NCBI GenBank assembly: GCA_029204225.1
Contig: MU835278.1
Span: forward strand, 1-40,397
Reading direction: 5' to 3'
Origin: Diphasiastrum complanatum
Taxonomy: Eukaryota; Streptophyta; Lycopodiopsida; Lycopodiales; Lycopodiaceae
DNA length: 40,397 nt
Positions within the stretch are counted from its first letter, which is position 1; every line of letters begins with the position of its first letter. The notes under the pieces are model-generated. The model ran no database searches, was not told the DNA's origin, and saw nothing but the letters and a program-made list of their open reading frames with translations. A program made the position numbers and the translations under genes. Positions 19,741-31,954 of the stretch are shown piece after piece.

Positions 19741-21013
19741 TTGTTGGAGAGCCGCGACATGGATGACTTTCCAAGATCGTCTAGTCAGGGAGAGCTACGA
19801 AGATCAACAAGAGAGAAGACACAACCTGAAAGGTATGAAGCAAATTATGCTCTCTTATCTAGCATTATTCAAAGCAAAGAACCTTCGACTTATGGTGAAG
19901 TGAAGGATGATGACATTTGGGTCAAGGCCATGGGAGAGGAGATGGAGTCAATTGCTAAGCATAGCACATGGGACTTAGTAGAATCACCAGTTGGCAAGAA
20001 ACCCATTGGTTGCAAATGGATATACATGACTAAGTATCATGCAGATGGTAGTATAGCAAAGCACAAGGCATGATTGGTGATCAAAGGGTATGCACAAAGT
20101 AAAGACATCGACTATGAGGAGACCTTTGCGCCGGTATGTAAGTGGAATACTCTACGTCTACTTGTTGCTTTAGCTTCACATTTTGGTTGGCCTTTGCATC
20201 AGATGGATGTGAAATCTGCTTTTCTAAATGGTGAGTTAGAAGAAGAGGTGTTCATGGATCAACTTGAAGGCCTTGTAACAAAGAGACAGGAAAATAAAGT
20301 ATGTCACTTGAAGAAAGCACTTTATGGTCTTAAACAAGCACACGTGCGTGGTATAGCCGGATTGATGCCTACTTTCGTTCAAAGGGGATGGTGAAAACAC
20401 ACTTTGATCCAAATCTATATTTCTTATGCTTTGATGATATGGTTGCTTTGATTGCTCTTTATGTTGATGACTTGATTATTACGGGAAATAATCAAGAGAT
20501 GATAGATATGATCAAGAAAGACCTCATGGAACAATTCGAGATGACAGATCTCGGCCTGATGCATTATTGCCTTGGAGTAGAGGTGTGGCAAAAAGGACAC
20601 GAAGTGGGTTTAACACAGGTGAAGTATGTCAAAGAGTTGTTCTACAGGTTTAGGTTGCATGACTGCAAACCAGTGAATACTCCCATTGAACCAGGTAAAA
20701 AGCTTTCTAAGCTTGATGAGTCACAGCTAGTTGATGCTATGTTGTATAAGCAGTTAGTAGGGAGCTTGATTTACCTTACCACGACTAGACCAGATATATG
20801 CTATGTTGTTGGCATTGTAAGTCAATTTATGGCAGTACCTACGGAAACGCATTGGAAGGCAGCTAAATGCATTTTGCGTTATGTGAAAGACACTTCAGAC
20901 CATGGCTTGATTTACTGGAAGCATGATGGTTTACCTGAGTTGTGTGGCTATGTGGATGCGGATTGGGGAGGTGACTATGATGATCGTAGATCCACCATAG
21001 GGTATATATTCTA
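19741..21013 (+). pseudogene. copia reverse transcriptase, broken
   Basis: Frames: 19741-20073 with ERYEANYALLSS, DIWVKAMGEEMESIAKHSTW and KPIGCKWIYMTKYHADGS; a TGA at 20071; then GYAQSKDIDYEETFAPVCKW, FGWPLHQMDVKSAFLNGELE and HLKKALYGLKQA (to 20394, with a shift near 20340 that destroys the following R.WY segment); then 20388-21013 with LIALYVDDLIITGNN (catalytic YVDD) and LVGSLIYLTTTRPDICYVVG. It includes the start of RNase H (LCGYVDADWGGDYDDRRSTI). A stop and a frameshift inactivate it, but the motifs are well kept. Confidence 0.9.
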
Positions 21014-21400
21014 GTTTTGTAGTAGTTGTTTTTCCTGGTCTAGTAAGAAGCAAAGTACAATTGCTCTATCCACCACAAAAACAAAGTATAAGGCAATGTG
21101 TAGTGCAGCACATGAAGCTATATTGTTGAGACAAATCTTGGAAGAAGTTGGCATGAAGCAGAAAAAATCCCACGACATTACATAGCGACAGTCAGAGTGG
21201 CATTCAGCTAGCAAAGAATCCAGTGTTCCATGTGAGAACTAAACACATTGAGATTCAGTATCACTTTATACGTGAGAGGCTGCTGAGTCGTGAAATTCAT
21301 GTTGTTTATTGTAGCACAGAAGAACAACTAGCTGATATTTTCACTAAGCCATTTGTGGAGAAAAGTTTGATAGGTTTAGATCAAAGCTTTCTGTACTTAA
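21014..21400 (+). pseudogene. copia RNase H end
   Basis: After a TAG at about 21012 the same frame continues SWSSKKQSTIALSTTKTKYK, AAHEAILLRQILEEVG, then a stop and, in another frame, HIEIQYHFIRERLLSREIHV and TEEQLADIFTKPF, the conserved end of copia pol (the KTKYKA replaces the usual STAEAEY-like catalytic region). Confidence 0.88.
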
Positions 21401-21451
21401 AGTTTGTTGACTTTAAAGCTATGTATATGAATATAAAAAAAGTAGACTCTA

Positions 21452-21464
21452 CTTTAAGGGAGAG
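21452..21464 (+). other. copia polypurine tract
   Basis: AAGGGAGAG-type purine run immediately before the 3' LTR start AGTTAGAATG. Confidence 0.7.
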
Positions 21465-21738
21465 AGTTAGAATGAAAGTATAATCACTGTGCTACTATAC
21501 TATGGGTCCTATCAATTGTTAAGGATCAGTTGGCCTCGCCACGAGGCAAGTCGACCGGACACGCGTCCCGCCAATGGCAACCTGGGCCATGCATGGGTTG
21601 CCTAAGTGAACAACTATATGTACAGTGGAATTTCATTTTGAGAAATACAATTGCTATGTGAGCTTGTTGGAGAGAGTGTTTTCTGTCTGTGTTATTGTGT
21701 AACATGATATGTGTTCCTGTTCAAAGCAAATTCTAAGT
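21465..21738 (+). repeat. copia 3' LTR (274 bp)
   Basis: Same length as the 5' LTR and clearly homologous over its whole length, with scattered substitutions. Followed by the AGCAA duplication. Confidence 0.88.
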
Positions 21739-21743
21739 AGCAA
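21739..21743. other. Right target duplication (AGCAA) of the copia element
   Basis: Matches 17640-17644; see there. Confidence 0.85.
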
Positions 21744-21744
21744 A

Positions 21745-22134
21745 CCGATTCTCTAATAAGTTCTCGTCAGAGGAACCGGAATAGGTAGCAAGCTGTACCC
21801 TATCACGAAATTCTGGAGCAAAGTGTGGCTCAGGAACTGGGGGACGTGGAAAGAAACCAGGAGGTGGGTTAGGTGGAATGAACGGTCCACCACCAGGCTG
21901 ACTAATAGAAGAAGATGGCAATTCAAATGGAGGAGGAATCCCAAATGAAGGAAAGACAGGAGTTTTTTCAGGACCATGAGGTTGTAAAAAATCAATATGT
22001 GACTGCATAGTAGCAAAGCCGGTCATAACTGTATTGAAGCGAAGAATGAGACCAGAAAGGGTATTATTCATGCGTCGAAACTGATCGGATAAGTGTTCCT
22101 TAACAGTTTCACTCGAGGTAGGTGAATGTGCCAT
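21745..22134 (-). pseudogene. gypsy A gag, proximal part, copy 2
   Basis: Starts at ATG 22134-22132 (MAHSPTSSETVKEHLSDQFR) and reads through a Pro-rich region (PFIPPNPPPGFFPRPPVPEP) to FRDRVQLATYSGSSDENLLE at the copia insertion. Unlike copy 1 there is no frameshift before ATYSGSS: EPHFAPEFRDRVQLATYSGS is continuous, so this copy shows the original junction. Confidence 0.85.
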
Positions 22135-22502
22135 AATGATAGTGGAAGGAATAGACGAAAACTTGAGGGAGCGGACTCTTGTTGTCACCCAAATTAGTCT
22201 ATTTAAACCAATATTATCACAACTAAGAAAGGGCAGCAATCAACAAATGGAAAAAAGTAAAAATGCGTTGGACAGCCAGGAGGGAAATGTCAAATTGGAA
22301 TATCAAACGGAGTCGGAATTCTGTGAAATGTGGTTGAGGATGAGCGAGCCTTTCGATAAACTGTGAAAGATGGCTGGAAACGGATAAAATAGTAGGCGAA
22401 AGTGACAAGTCGGAAGGGCTGGGGCAGCGATGAACAGGCTGTATGATTTTGGCAATTTGGAATAGCAAACGATTACGGAAGGTGATTTTTAAATAAGAGG
22501 TT

Positions 22503-22686
<184 letters not shown>

Positions 22687-22734
22687 GAAGATCCAAGCTG
22701 AAAATGGGTGATGGGCAACAGTTAGTAAGATCCA

Positions 22735-23225
22735 CAAATGTCCTGCAACATGATGGAAAAACCGTTGAAAATGGTGATGAAGTAGGGTGCTGGACAGCCT
22801 CCAAACAATCAGCAAAATGGACAGCAAATCGGTGGAGAAATCCGTCGAAGATGGCAAGGTAGTAGGGCGCTGGGCAATAGCTACCAAAATCCGCACATAA
22901 CCTGAAAAACATGGAGAAAACCGCTGAAAATGGTGATGAAGTAGAGCATTGGATAGCCTCCAATCAAGCCATGAAATGGGCAGCAAATCGGTGGAGAAAA
23001 TCGACGAAAGTGACAAGGTAGTAGGGCGTTGGCCAACCTCTACCAAATCTAGAAAAACGATGGAAATCTGATAAAAAAATCGACGAAAGTGATGGGTTAG
23101 TAGGGCGCTGGATAGCCTCTACTAAATCTGAAAAAACAATGAAAATCTGATGAAAAAATCGACAAAAGTGATGGGTTAGTAGGGCGCTGGACAACCTCTA
23201 CTAAACCTGAAAAAGTAGTGCACAA
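22735..23225 (-). repeat. ~80-bp tandem repeats in the gypsy A leader, copy 2
   Basis: About six diverged units marked by TAGTAGGGCGCTGGA-like sequence at roughly 22780, 22865, 22945, 23020, 23098 and 23178. The two best-preserved units are 79-80 bp apart and share AAATCTGATGAAAAAATCGAC. Position just after the PBS suggests packaging or regulatory sequence. Confidence 0.85.
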
Positions 23226-23227
23226 GA

Positions 23228-23243
23228 AAGTGCTCTGACACCA
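23228..23243 (-). other. gypsy A primer binding site
   Basis: On the minus strand TGGTGTCAGAGCACTT follows the 5' LTR end CATAACT without a gap. It matches the initiator-Met PBS (TGGTATCAGAGC) with one change. Confidence 0.85.
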
Positions 23244-23686
23244 AGTTATGAATAAAGCGACAACTGATCTAAAGCTAAGCTATGAAAGCATCACATAAGC
23301 AAGACTTAAGCTATGAAAGCAGCACATAAGCACGACTTATCCCTAGAAAGCTAGAAAGAGAGAGATTAAGGAGACTAAAGAGAGAGATCAATATCATCAG
23401 TTGAATAACAAATGACACAGTTTCCATACTTATAGCCAAGAGGAAGCCCTAAAAGGAAGCTTCTGGTGGCTAGGGCCCAACTGGGAGGGAAAATAGTGCG
23501 CCCTCCAAAAAGCCCCCCACTCTGCAGTAATATGTCCAAATGGCCTAATAATGAGTAATAAGGCTAAAGGCCAACCATATAGTCTAAGTGTCACTAATGA
23601 ATAAAAAAGGGCCCAAGGCCTGCTTATGCATAAAGTAAAGTAAATGTAAATGGACGCGGCGAATGTAATGAGCCGAGTCCATAACT
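23244..23686 (-). repeat. gypsy A 5' LTR, copy 2 (443 bp)
   Basis: On the minus strand AGTTATGGACTCGGC ... GCTTTATTCATAACT; termini AGTTATG and CATAACT form a perfect 7-bp inverted repeat. Its outer end touches R2 at 23687. Confidence 0.92.
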
Positions 23687-24178
23687 ATCGTTTAACCAAC
23701 CAAGTACATCGCTTGATATTGACCGAATGTCCATGAATGATGGAGGCACAAGCCCAAATGAACCCATCAACGATGATGAGAGCTTAGGATCTTCTAACAA
23801 TATAGCATACGAGTACCCACAGGGGGAGTCCCATGAAACTACTAGCTTGTATTTGGCAGATCCTGTACACAATACATTGTTGCTTGTAGAAAGTTGAAGC
23901 CTGCCGAAACCATATTAGTGTTCACATAGTGCACATGACAATGTTGAATGGACACAATTCAAACTTCACAAATAAGCTCCATCTTCCAGCTTCCACTTAA
24001 TATTGTAATCTATGTTATGCCATCATCAAACTTCCATCACATAGTACACTAGTTAAACATTTGAATACTAATCAAAACATTGAAAAGCAAAACAAAACCC
24101 CCCCCCTTTTTTTTTTAATTCGAATCAATCCTGAACGATTCGTATCACAATTCATGCAAACACTACTTACATAGGTAA
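23687..24178. repeat. Long direct repeat R2 flanking gypsy A copy 2
   Basis: About 492 bp, same orientation as R1 (12938-13422); starts ATCGTTTAACCAACC and ends TTACATAGGTAA followed by GGCCATCG. The small length difference comes from a few insertions and the C/T homopolymer run near 24098-24117. Confidence 0.9.
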
Positions 24179-24828
24179 GGCCATCGTAAATTTAATTTGT
24201 GAACTAAAGATGAACTTAATACAACGAATTTATATCGCTATAAAGACGCCCATAGTTATTTTTACAAAAAAAACGGGAGTTTTTGAATGTCTCTGATGGA
24301 CTTCCAAAGATTTGACATGAATCCCGAGGCATATATACAAGCCATAAATGGTCCAGAACGCGTTCCAAAACCCAAAACACTTGTATTTTTTTTTAACTTA
24401 TGTATGTATGTATATATATATATAACTATAACTATTTGTGTGTGGTGTATGAGATTAGATTGTGTATGTATAATATATGTGAAAAAATACATTAGATTGT
24501 GTATGTATAATATATGTGAAAAAACAAATGATGTATGTATGTGATTGAATTTTGTGATTCCCTCCTCTGCTCTATTCTCTCTCTCTATCTCCTATACCTA
24601 CTTTTTCTCTCTCTTCCTCCGATCCATTCTTTTGCACGAGTGTATTCATTCCCAAATGTCTCTCTCTCTCTCTCTCTCTCATCCACTCGTCTGCAGAGGT
24701 GCTATTCGTTAGCAAACGATGGCAATGCTACACCCGTAGGTTTTGTAGGTTTTGCAGCTGATCTGTAAGTGAAATCAATGAAGCCAACTAGATGTGCATT
24801 TGGACACAGAAAGTACCTTCAACCGATG
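24179..24828. other. Noncoding with simple repeats
   Basis: Contains TATG/TA-type simple repeats (about 24400-24425), a nearby duplicated 30-bp segment (TTAGATTGTGTATGTATAAT at about 24454 and 24493), and a (TC)n tract at about 24658-24681. No gene recognised. Confidence 0.6.
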
Positions 24829-25660
24829 GTTCAGCTTGAGGACGTGGAGTTACAGGGCAAGGATTGCATGGTTTTCTCTGGAACCACCGTTGTGAATGGG
24901 AGCTGTGTTTGCATCGTCGTCAGCACGGGCATGAATACAGAAATTGGTAAAATACAGGCACAGATCCATGGAGCTTCTTGGAGGAAGATGATAAACCTCT
25001 AAAGAAGAAATTGGATGAGTTTGGCGAGCACCTGACTTTAGTCATTGGCGTAATTTGTGTGTTGGTTTGGATAATCAACTACAAATATTTTCTTTCTACT
25101 GTAGTATAACGATATTACGGTAATGAAAGGCCACCAGTATGTAAAGCACAACGCTCTACTACATAGTGAATGTGCACTGACCCTACTCCATTTTGCTACC
25201 ATTTGCTTCTCTTTCCGGTGGAGAGTTTCAGCATTTCACATCACAGAATTGTTGGATTGATACTACGGAAGCCAGCGACTTATAATCTAGACACCTCTCG
25301 ACATTTTCTCAGATTGTTTGGAAGTAATTTCAGCCTCCTATCCACATTTTTCTACCTACTTTTTGAGATAGTAGTGGCTTTGGCTATCGCTGCCATTCCT
25401 GAAGGGCTACCAGCTGCGATTACAGCATGCTTAGCCTTGGGAACAAGAAAATCAGTCCTGTCCCAGGCTCTATCCGTGACTTCTATGTGGAAGGTATCAC
25501 ATAGAGTCCTTACGATGGTGGTATTTTGGGTTGGTCAGGCATTCTGGATTGTAGCTTACAAACAATAGCAAAAATAGCAATAGTTTGCAATGATGCAGAT
25601 ATTGCTTACAAGGGAAATCAATTTCGTGCTATTGGTTTACCTACTGAAGCAGCCCTCAAG
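24829..25660 (+). pseudogene. ER-type Ca2+-ATPase (ECA) gene fragments
   Basis: Three pieces in order. 24829-25105: [40 protein letters not shown] and [10 protein letters not shown], then a one-base shift, then [12 protein letters not shown] and [13 protein letters not shown], i.e. the actuator domain end and TM3 of P2A calcium pumps. 25362-25451: [20 protein letters not shown] and [10 protein letters not shown], the TM4 PEGLPA motif with Ca2+ ligands. 25553-25660: [16 protein letters not shown] and GLPTEAALK, nucleotide-binding domain, ending at a GTTTGT donor-like site. The DKTGT phosphorylation site expected between the last two pieces is absent, and a frameshift lies in the first. ECA pumps load the ER with Ca2+; this copy looks broken. 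Confidence 0.8.
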
Positions 25661-27428
25661 GTTTGTTATACTACCTCTGCAAATTTGTTAAGTGGGTTAC
25701 ACTTTGCAACACACAGCACGGCCAAAGCCCAAAGCTCATCTAAGTCAATAGAGTTATGTCCATTGCCTATTTAACACAATTGAGTCGATTTTTGTGTGTT
25801 TGGGTTAACTAATTCTTCCTCTCCGGAGAATTGATAGATCAACATGTTAATTCTGTAGTAGTATGCAATCATACTATTCTGGAGGTGGATTAGTATCCTC
25901 AGTCAGACTGTACCAAATTTGTGGTTGTGGCAGTAGCAGAGGAGGGCATCCCAGCCACCAACAAATGTAGTTTGCACTTTATTCAAGCTGAGATAGCACA
26001 TCATTTTCTCTTTTTTCTTCTATTTGGTGGGCATTTTTAGATCTTGTAATGTGTTTTAGTGTCCTATAAAGTATTCAGGATTAGCTTGGCTTTTTTTTGC
26101 TTAAGGCATAGTTGCATGGAGGGAGGAGGAGATACTTTTTTGTGTTAGATAAGTGAAGACAACAGAATTAAGCAAAGCATCATGATTCATCACTGATAAG
26201 TTTGAAGCCATTTTTCAATAGGAGTACCAGTATGAGTGAAGGACTTTTTCCAATGTACCAGTATGTACTGGCAGATGGCAGCTTATGATCACACTCAGCA
26301 AGTTGGGGAGGTGAACTTTAATTTTTCAAATGCAAGCAAAGACGCTATTGTGCTTTAAGTTTTGGAAAAAATTTCTAAACAACATTGTTGGTTCTCCTTT
26401 GCAGGAGCTTAGGAAAGATGGCTTCGATTTAGCAGTCCATATACTGAGGTATGAGTGTGTTATGAGAAACTTGTTTCATCTCAAATGTTTTGACATCATC
26501 AGAGAGGTTTAGTAACTTTCTTCCGTTTTGTTATTGGGAAAAATTTACGGACCTCCATTGCGAGTATATGATAATACGTGTGAGTATTGTTTTTTAATCA
26601 AAACAATTGGCAAGACGAGAAGCAGAGCAGAAGTCAGAGGAAGACACAACGGGGTTCATATGCCTGGTCCAAAATGTGTCAACAACAAAACTAGACATGC
26701 AATTTCAAGTCGATAGCCTTCCAAGGATGCAGTAATACAATATAGACGAGCGTAGAGTGACTCTGTTTTTCTTGCAATTGGATGAAGTTGATCAAACTTT
26801 TGGCAAGCTTAATTTGCTCAGATGTTGGAGGTTTCTTTATCATTAGTCACTACTGTGATTTGCTTTTCCGAATGCAAGAAATCATCATATATCATGAAGT
26901 GAGTCTAATCAACATACGCTTTGAACTTTGGCACTGAATAGATTGAACTACACTAATCAGAAATAAGAGAGTTGTGTTTATCAGTTTCAAGTGTAAACTT
27001 TATAATTTTAAGAAATTGTATTGACATAGAATTTTTTGTGTTTATCATACAGGTTAACAACTTTGAAGTCTAATGTTTAGGTCTATTTAAATTTAGAAAT
27101 TTCCTTTTGGTAATTTTCAAGTAAAAGCATATTTTGATGTATAATTTATTTGTTTTAAGAATTGATTTACAATTTGTTCAAAAAAATTCCATTTCACAAG
27201 ATATTGGAGGTTGCATTATCAATCGTAGGATCAGCTTGCTCAAAAACTTACTATTACAATGCTCACCTAATTGCCATCTATCAATTTTTTCTTCCACAAC
27301 TTATAAGATAGCTATTGTAGAAACCATTTCAGATTGAGATTATCACCAATCACCTACTGGCTACAAACATAGCACCATCTTCCAGCCCCTACTCAAAGAT
27401 CATATTTCATATTGCATGTAAAAATGTC
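25661..27428. other. Noncoding, nothing recognised
   Basis: AT-rich DNA with short accidental frames. A stretch at 26405-26450 (reading ELRKDGFDLAVHILR) sits between a TTTGCAG acceptor-like and a GTATGAG donor-like site and could be an exon, but I cannot assign it. Confidence 0.35.
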
Positions 27429-27659
27429 TTGATTCTTAAGAAGTGCCATAACAAAGGTTGTCCATTTCAAGCGTTTCCTACCCACAGGACTGCGAGCTTC
27501 AAGACAAAGCGAGAACATCTTTCCTTTCACGAGCCCTTTCTACTACGTCGTTTAGGCCAAGACTTGAGTATGAATGTGTTGTTCAAGCCAAGACTTGATT
27601 CTAAAGGAGCTCCTAGCCCCACTTCGATCATGGGAGGTAGCATTCAGATTCCAAGAGTA

Positions 27660-28885
27660 AAATCCGACTTTGTATATTTTCGACCCTTTGTACTGTCAAC
27701 ACAATTTTTCCAAAGACTCGACTTTTTCCAAAGACTCAAATTTTTTCAAAGACTCAAATTTTTTCAAAGACTCGAATTTTTTCAACGACTCGAATTTCTC
27801 CAAAGAATCGACTTTTTCTGAAGGATCGAACTTTTTCGAGCTTGACAAAGAAGGATTTTATGACCCTGGATCGGATCGGATCGAGGCAGATTTATTCTGA
27901 CCCTTTGTATATTTTTCGACCCAGAGTAAAATCCGACCCTTTGTATAATTTTGACTCTTGTACTGTCAACTCGGAATTTTCCAAAGACTCGAATTTTTTT
28001 TCCAAGGGATTGAATTTTCCAAAGACTTGAATTATTTTTCCAAAGGATTGAATTTTTTTAAAGACTCGAATTTTATAAAAGACTCAAATTTTTCCAAAGG
28101 ATTGAACTTTTCTGACCCAACGTTGAGCTTGGCAAAGGAGGGATTTTTGACCTTGGATCGAATCGGATCGAGTCGGATTTATTCTGACCCTTTGTATTTT
28201 TTTCTGACCCTAAATAAAATATGACCCTTTGTATATTTTCCGACGCTTTGTAAAATAAAACTCGCATTTTTAAACAAAATTGAATTTTTCAAAGACTCGA
28301 ATTTTTCAAAGACTCAATTTTTTCAAAGACTCGAATTTTTCAAAGAATCGATTTTTCTAAAGACTCAAATTTTTCCAAGATTCGAATTTTCCCAAGAATC
28401 AAATTTTTCCAAAGGATCGAATTTTTTCAAAGACTCGAATTTTTTCCAAAAATCGAATTTTTTCGAAGACTTGAATTTTTCCAAAGGATCGAAGTTCTCC
28501 AAAAATCAAATTTTACCAAGGAATCCAAAGACTCGGAGTTTTCCGGAAACTCAAATTTTTCAAAGAAGCATTTTCCAACCCTGCATCTCTCGGATCGGAT
28601 CGGATCGAGAACCCTTTGTACATTTTCTGACCCAAAGTAAAATACGACCCTTTGTAAAATAAGACTCGAATTCTTGCAAAGACTCGAATTTTCCCAAAGG
28701 ATCAAATTTTTCCAAAACCTCAAATTTTTCAAAGACTCAAATTTTTCCAAAGGATCGAATTTTTCCAAAGCCTCGAGTTTCTCCAAAGACTCGAATTTTT
28801 CCAAAGACTCGAACTTTTTCCAAGACTCAAATTTTTTTGAAAACTCGAATTTTTCCAAAGACTCAAATTTTTCCTAAGATTAGAA
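27660..28885. repeat. 18-bp minisatellite with higher-order inserts
   Basis: Core unit TTTTCCAAAGACTCGAAT (18 bp), in dozens of diverged copies over about 1.2 kb, in blocks near 27700-27840, 27970-28110, 28270-28550 and 28670-28880. Between blocks is a second repeated unit with CCGACCCTTTGTATATTTT (about 27665, 27895, 28185, 28610) and a GGATCGGATCGGATCGAG-like motif (about 27868, 28157, 28592). Because the core is a multiple of three without stops, several frames on both strands stay open (for example repeating FFQRL, SNFSKD, FESLEK), which explains the apparent repetitive proteins here. Confidence 0.92.
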
Positions 28886-29660
28886 AATCTCTTTTTGACA
28901 AGGATGACATTGGGTCGGAAAAAATCTGACACTGGATTTTTTGACCTTCTGAAAAACTCAAGCCTTTTTTTTCTGGATTGTGTACAGCTTTTAGGATGCT
29001 CATTATTGAGACTGAGCATCGAATTTCAACAAAACACACATACATACCACATGCATGAACAACATATTCACTTTGAACTGGGGGTTGGCCGTTAACATAC
29101 ATTTGGAAACACAGATCACCAACGTATTCAATTTGAAGCTTCTATCTTAAAGCACACTGAAATATACGAGAAACACCAACCTGAATGATAGACACAAGTG
29201 AGTCTCTGTGACTGGCCGAGTATGTTTTTGAATGCCTTTGAGAATCGTCTAAATCCATATGCAAGTCTATGTATAGCATTACATATTAATGCGCATGACG
29301 GATATGTTATAATTGTAATCCAAAACTTTTGTAAAAATCCATTATCAAAGCTTTCGTGGCAGTATTTTACCGTATATCTCTTGCATGGCTAGGAGAAAAA
29401 TGCTAGGTAGTAGTGATCATGCCTTTTCTAGTGGTATGTTGGAAACTGATGATATGACACTAATACTCATGCTACGTTGCTGCTATACTGTTGAAAGACA
29501 GATATGATAGCAAGTATCGTTAAAACATATACGTATTTCGAGTGCTCATTATGATAATAGAGATCATACATTAGAAAATCATCAAAAAAGCTCATCGCTG
29601 GATTGTAAATTGAGAATGGTTTGCTATCTCATCACTGGACAGTCGCGATGCATTTCTTCA
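28886..29660. other. Noncoding, nothing recognised
   Basis: No coding, RNA or repeat signature was identified between the minisatellite and the next direct repeat. Confidence 0.4.
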
Positions 29661-30229
29661 TAATGATTTATATAAAGAACTATCCTACGGTTCGTAAGAT
29701 AGTATGCTGGAACAACAACGATGAGTTGCTTTTAGACACACAAAATGGTAGTGAGTGTGCTTGAAGAGTGAGTACATTGTGTGTGTAATATGAAAGCATG
29801 TACTCAAAGAATATTCTCTCCTCTGGCCAGCGATAGCATGAAAAAACGTGAGTGAGTAGGTTGAATATAACCTTAATGAGCAACGATGGACAATGTGCAT
29901 TATAAACATCATATACTTCTGGCCAGCGATGGCAATATTCATTCATACAAGAGACATCTGGCCAGCAATGGCTTCAATCATCTAGCCAGCGATGCTTAAA
30001 CACTAAGAAAAGATGTGGTATAACCATATTTGAGCAGTGATTGACAGAGGGCAATCGTAGTAAATCAAGCACATTCTTACTCAAAGCAAATACCCATAAT
30101 GCGGTGCAGTAGGCAACGCTACAACGCCTACCAAAAATATCCAATATGTTTGCTTAATGTTCGTTCTGATAGCAAGAATAGAGAAGTGTTGAATGCACAT
30201 ATCGTGTGAACAGTAACACCTTCTTCAAT
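29661..30229. repeat. Direct repeat DR1 (possible LTR)
   Basis: About 570 bp from ATTTATATAAAGAACTATCC to CACCTTCTTCAAT; repeated in the same orientation at 31253-31954. Contains several CTGGCCAGCGATGGC-like units (29823, 29919, 29959, 29982). Two copies about 1 kb apart with noncoding DNA between them would fit a small noncoding LTR element, but no PBS and target duplication could be placed. Confidence 0.7.
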
Positions 30230-31252
<1,023 letters not shown>

Positions 31253-31954
31253 TAACAATTTATATAAAGAACTATCCTACAGTTCGTAAGATAGTATGTT
31301 GGAACAATAGCAATGAGTTGCTTTTTAGACACACAAAATGGTAGTGAGTGTGCTTGAAGAGTGAGTACATCGTGTGTGTAACATGAAAGCATGTACTCAG
31401 AGAGTATTCTCTCGTCTGGCCAGTGATAGCACGCAAAAATGTGAGTGAGCAGGTTGAAACCTCATATACTTCAGGCCAACGATGGCAATATTCATTCGTA
31501 CAAGAGACATCTGGCCAGCAATGGCTTAATCAATCATCTAGCCAGTGATGGCTTAATCAATCATCTGGCCAATGATGCTTAAACACATAAGAAAAGATGT
31601 GGTATAACCATATTTGAGTAGCGATTGACAGAGGGCAATCGTAGTAAATCAAGCACATTCTTACTCAAAGCAAATACCCATAATGCGATGCAGTAGGTCA
31701 ATCATCTGGCCAATGATGCTTAAACACATAAGAAAAGATGTGGTATAACCATATTTGAGTAGCGATTGACAGAGGGCAATCGTAGTAAATCAAGCACATT
31801 CTTACTCAAAGCAAATACCCATAATGCGATGCAGTAGGTAGCGCTACAGTGCCTACCAAAAGAATGCAATATGTTTGCTTAATATTTGTTCTGATAGCAA
31901 GCATAGAGAAGTGTTGAATGCACATACCGTGTGAACAGTAGAACCTTCTCCAAT
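31253..31954. repeat. Direct repeat DR2 (possible LTR) with internal tandem duplication
   Basis: About 700 bp, homologous to DR1 but longer because of a 141-bp tandem duplication and extra CTGGCCAGCGATGGC-like units. It ends at GAACCTTCTCCAAT, where a minus-strand copia fragment begins. Confidence 0.7.
31561..31842. repeat. 141-bp tandem duplication
   Basis: TCATCTGGCCAATGATGCTT begins at 31561 and again at 31702. The two 141-bp units look identical by eye over most or all of their length, so the duplication is recent. DR1 has one unit. Confidence 0.9.

Larger units (their letters stand above)
17645..21738 (+). mobile_element. Ty1/copia element nested in gypsy A gag
   Basis: 4.1-kb plus-strand element with 274-bp LTRs (17645-17918, 21465-21738), initiator-Met PBS, a 1.3-kb leader, a 25-codon gag stub, the C-terminus of integrase, RT, RNase H and a polypurine tract. 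The order integrase before RT identifies Ty1/copia. Nearly all of gag, protease and the integrase core are missing. The 5-bp AGCAA duplication and the uninterrupted homologue at 4150-4170 prove insertion into gypsy A. Confidence 0.92.

Noticed and set aside
26405-26450. Possible short exon with acceptor- and donor-like sites (ELRKDGFDLAVHILR)
   Set aside because: Cannot be joined to the ECA pump or to any family I recognise; short matches to splice consensus are common.
27660-28885. CRISPR-like array
   Set aside because: Repeats are 18 bp, directly tandem, diverged and without unique spacers of constant length; the context is a plant nuclear genome.
28427-29019. Repetitive minus-strand frames (FESLEK-type) as a coiled-coil protein
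   Set aside because: They are readings of the 18-bp minisatellite; other frames on both strands are equally open.
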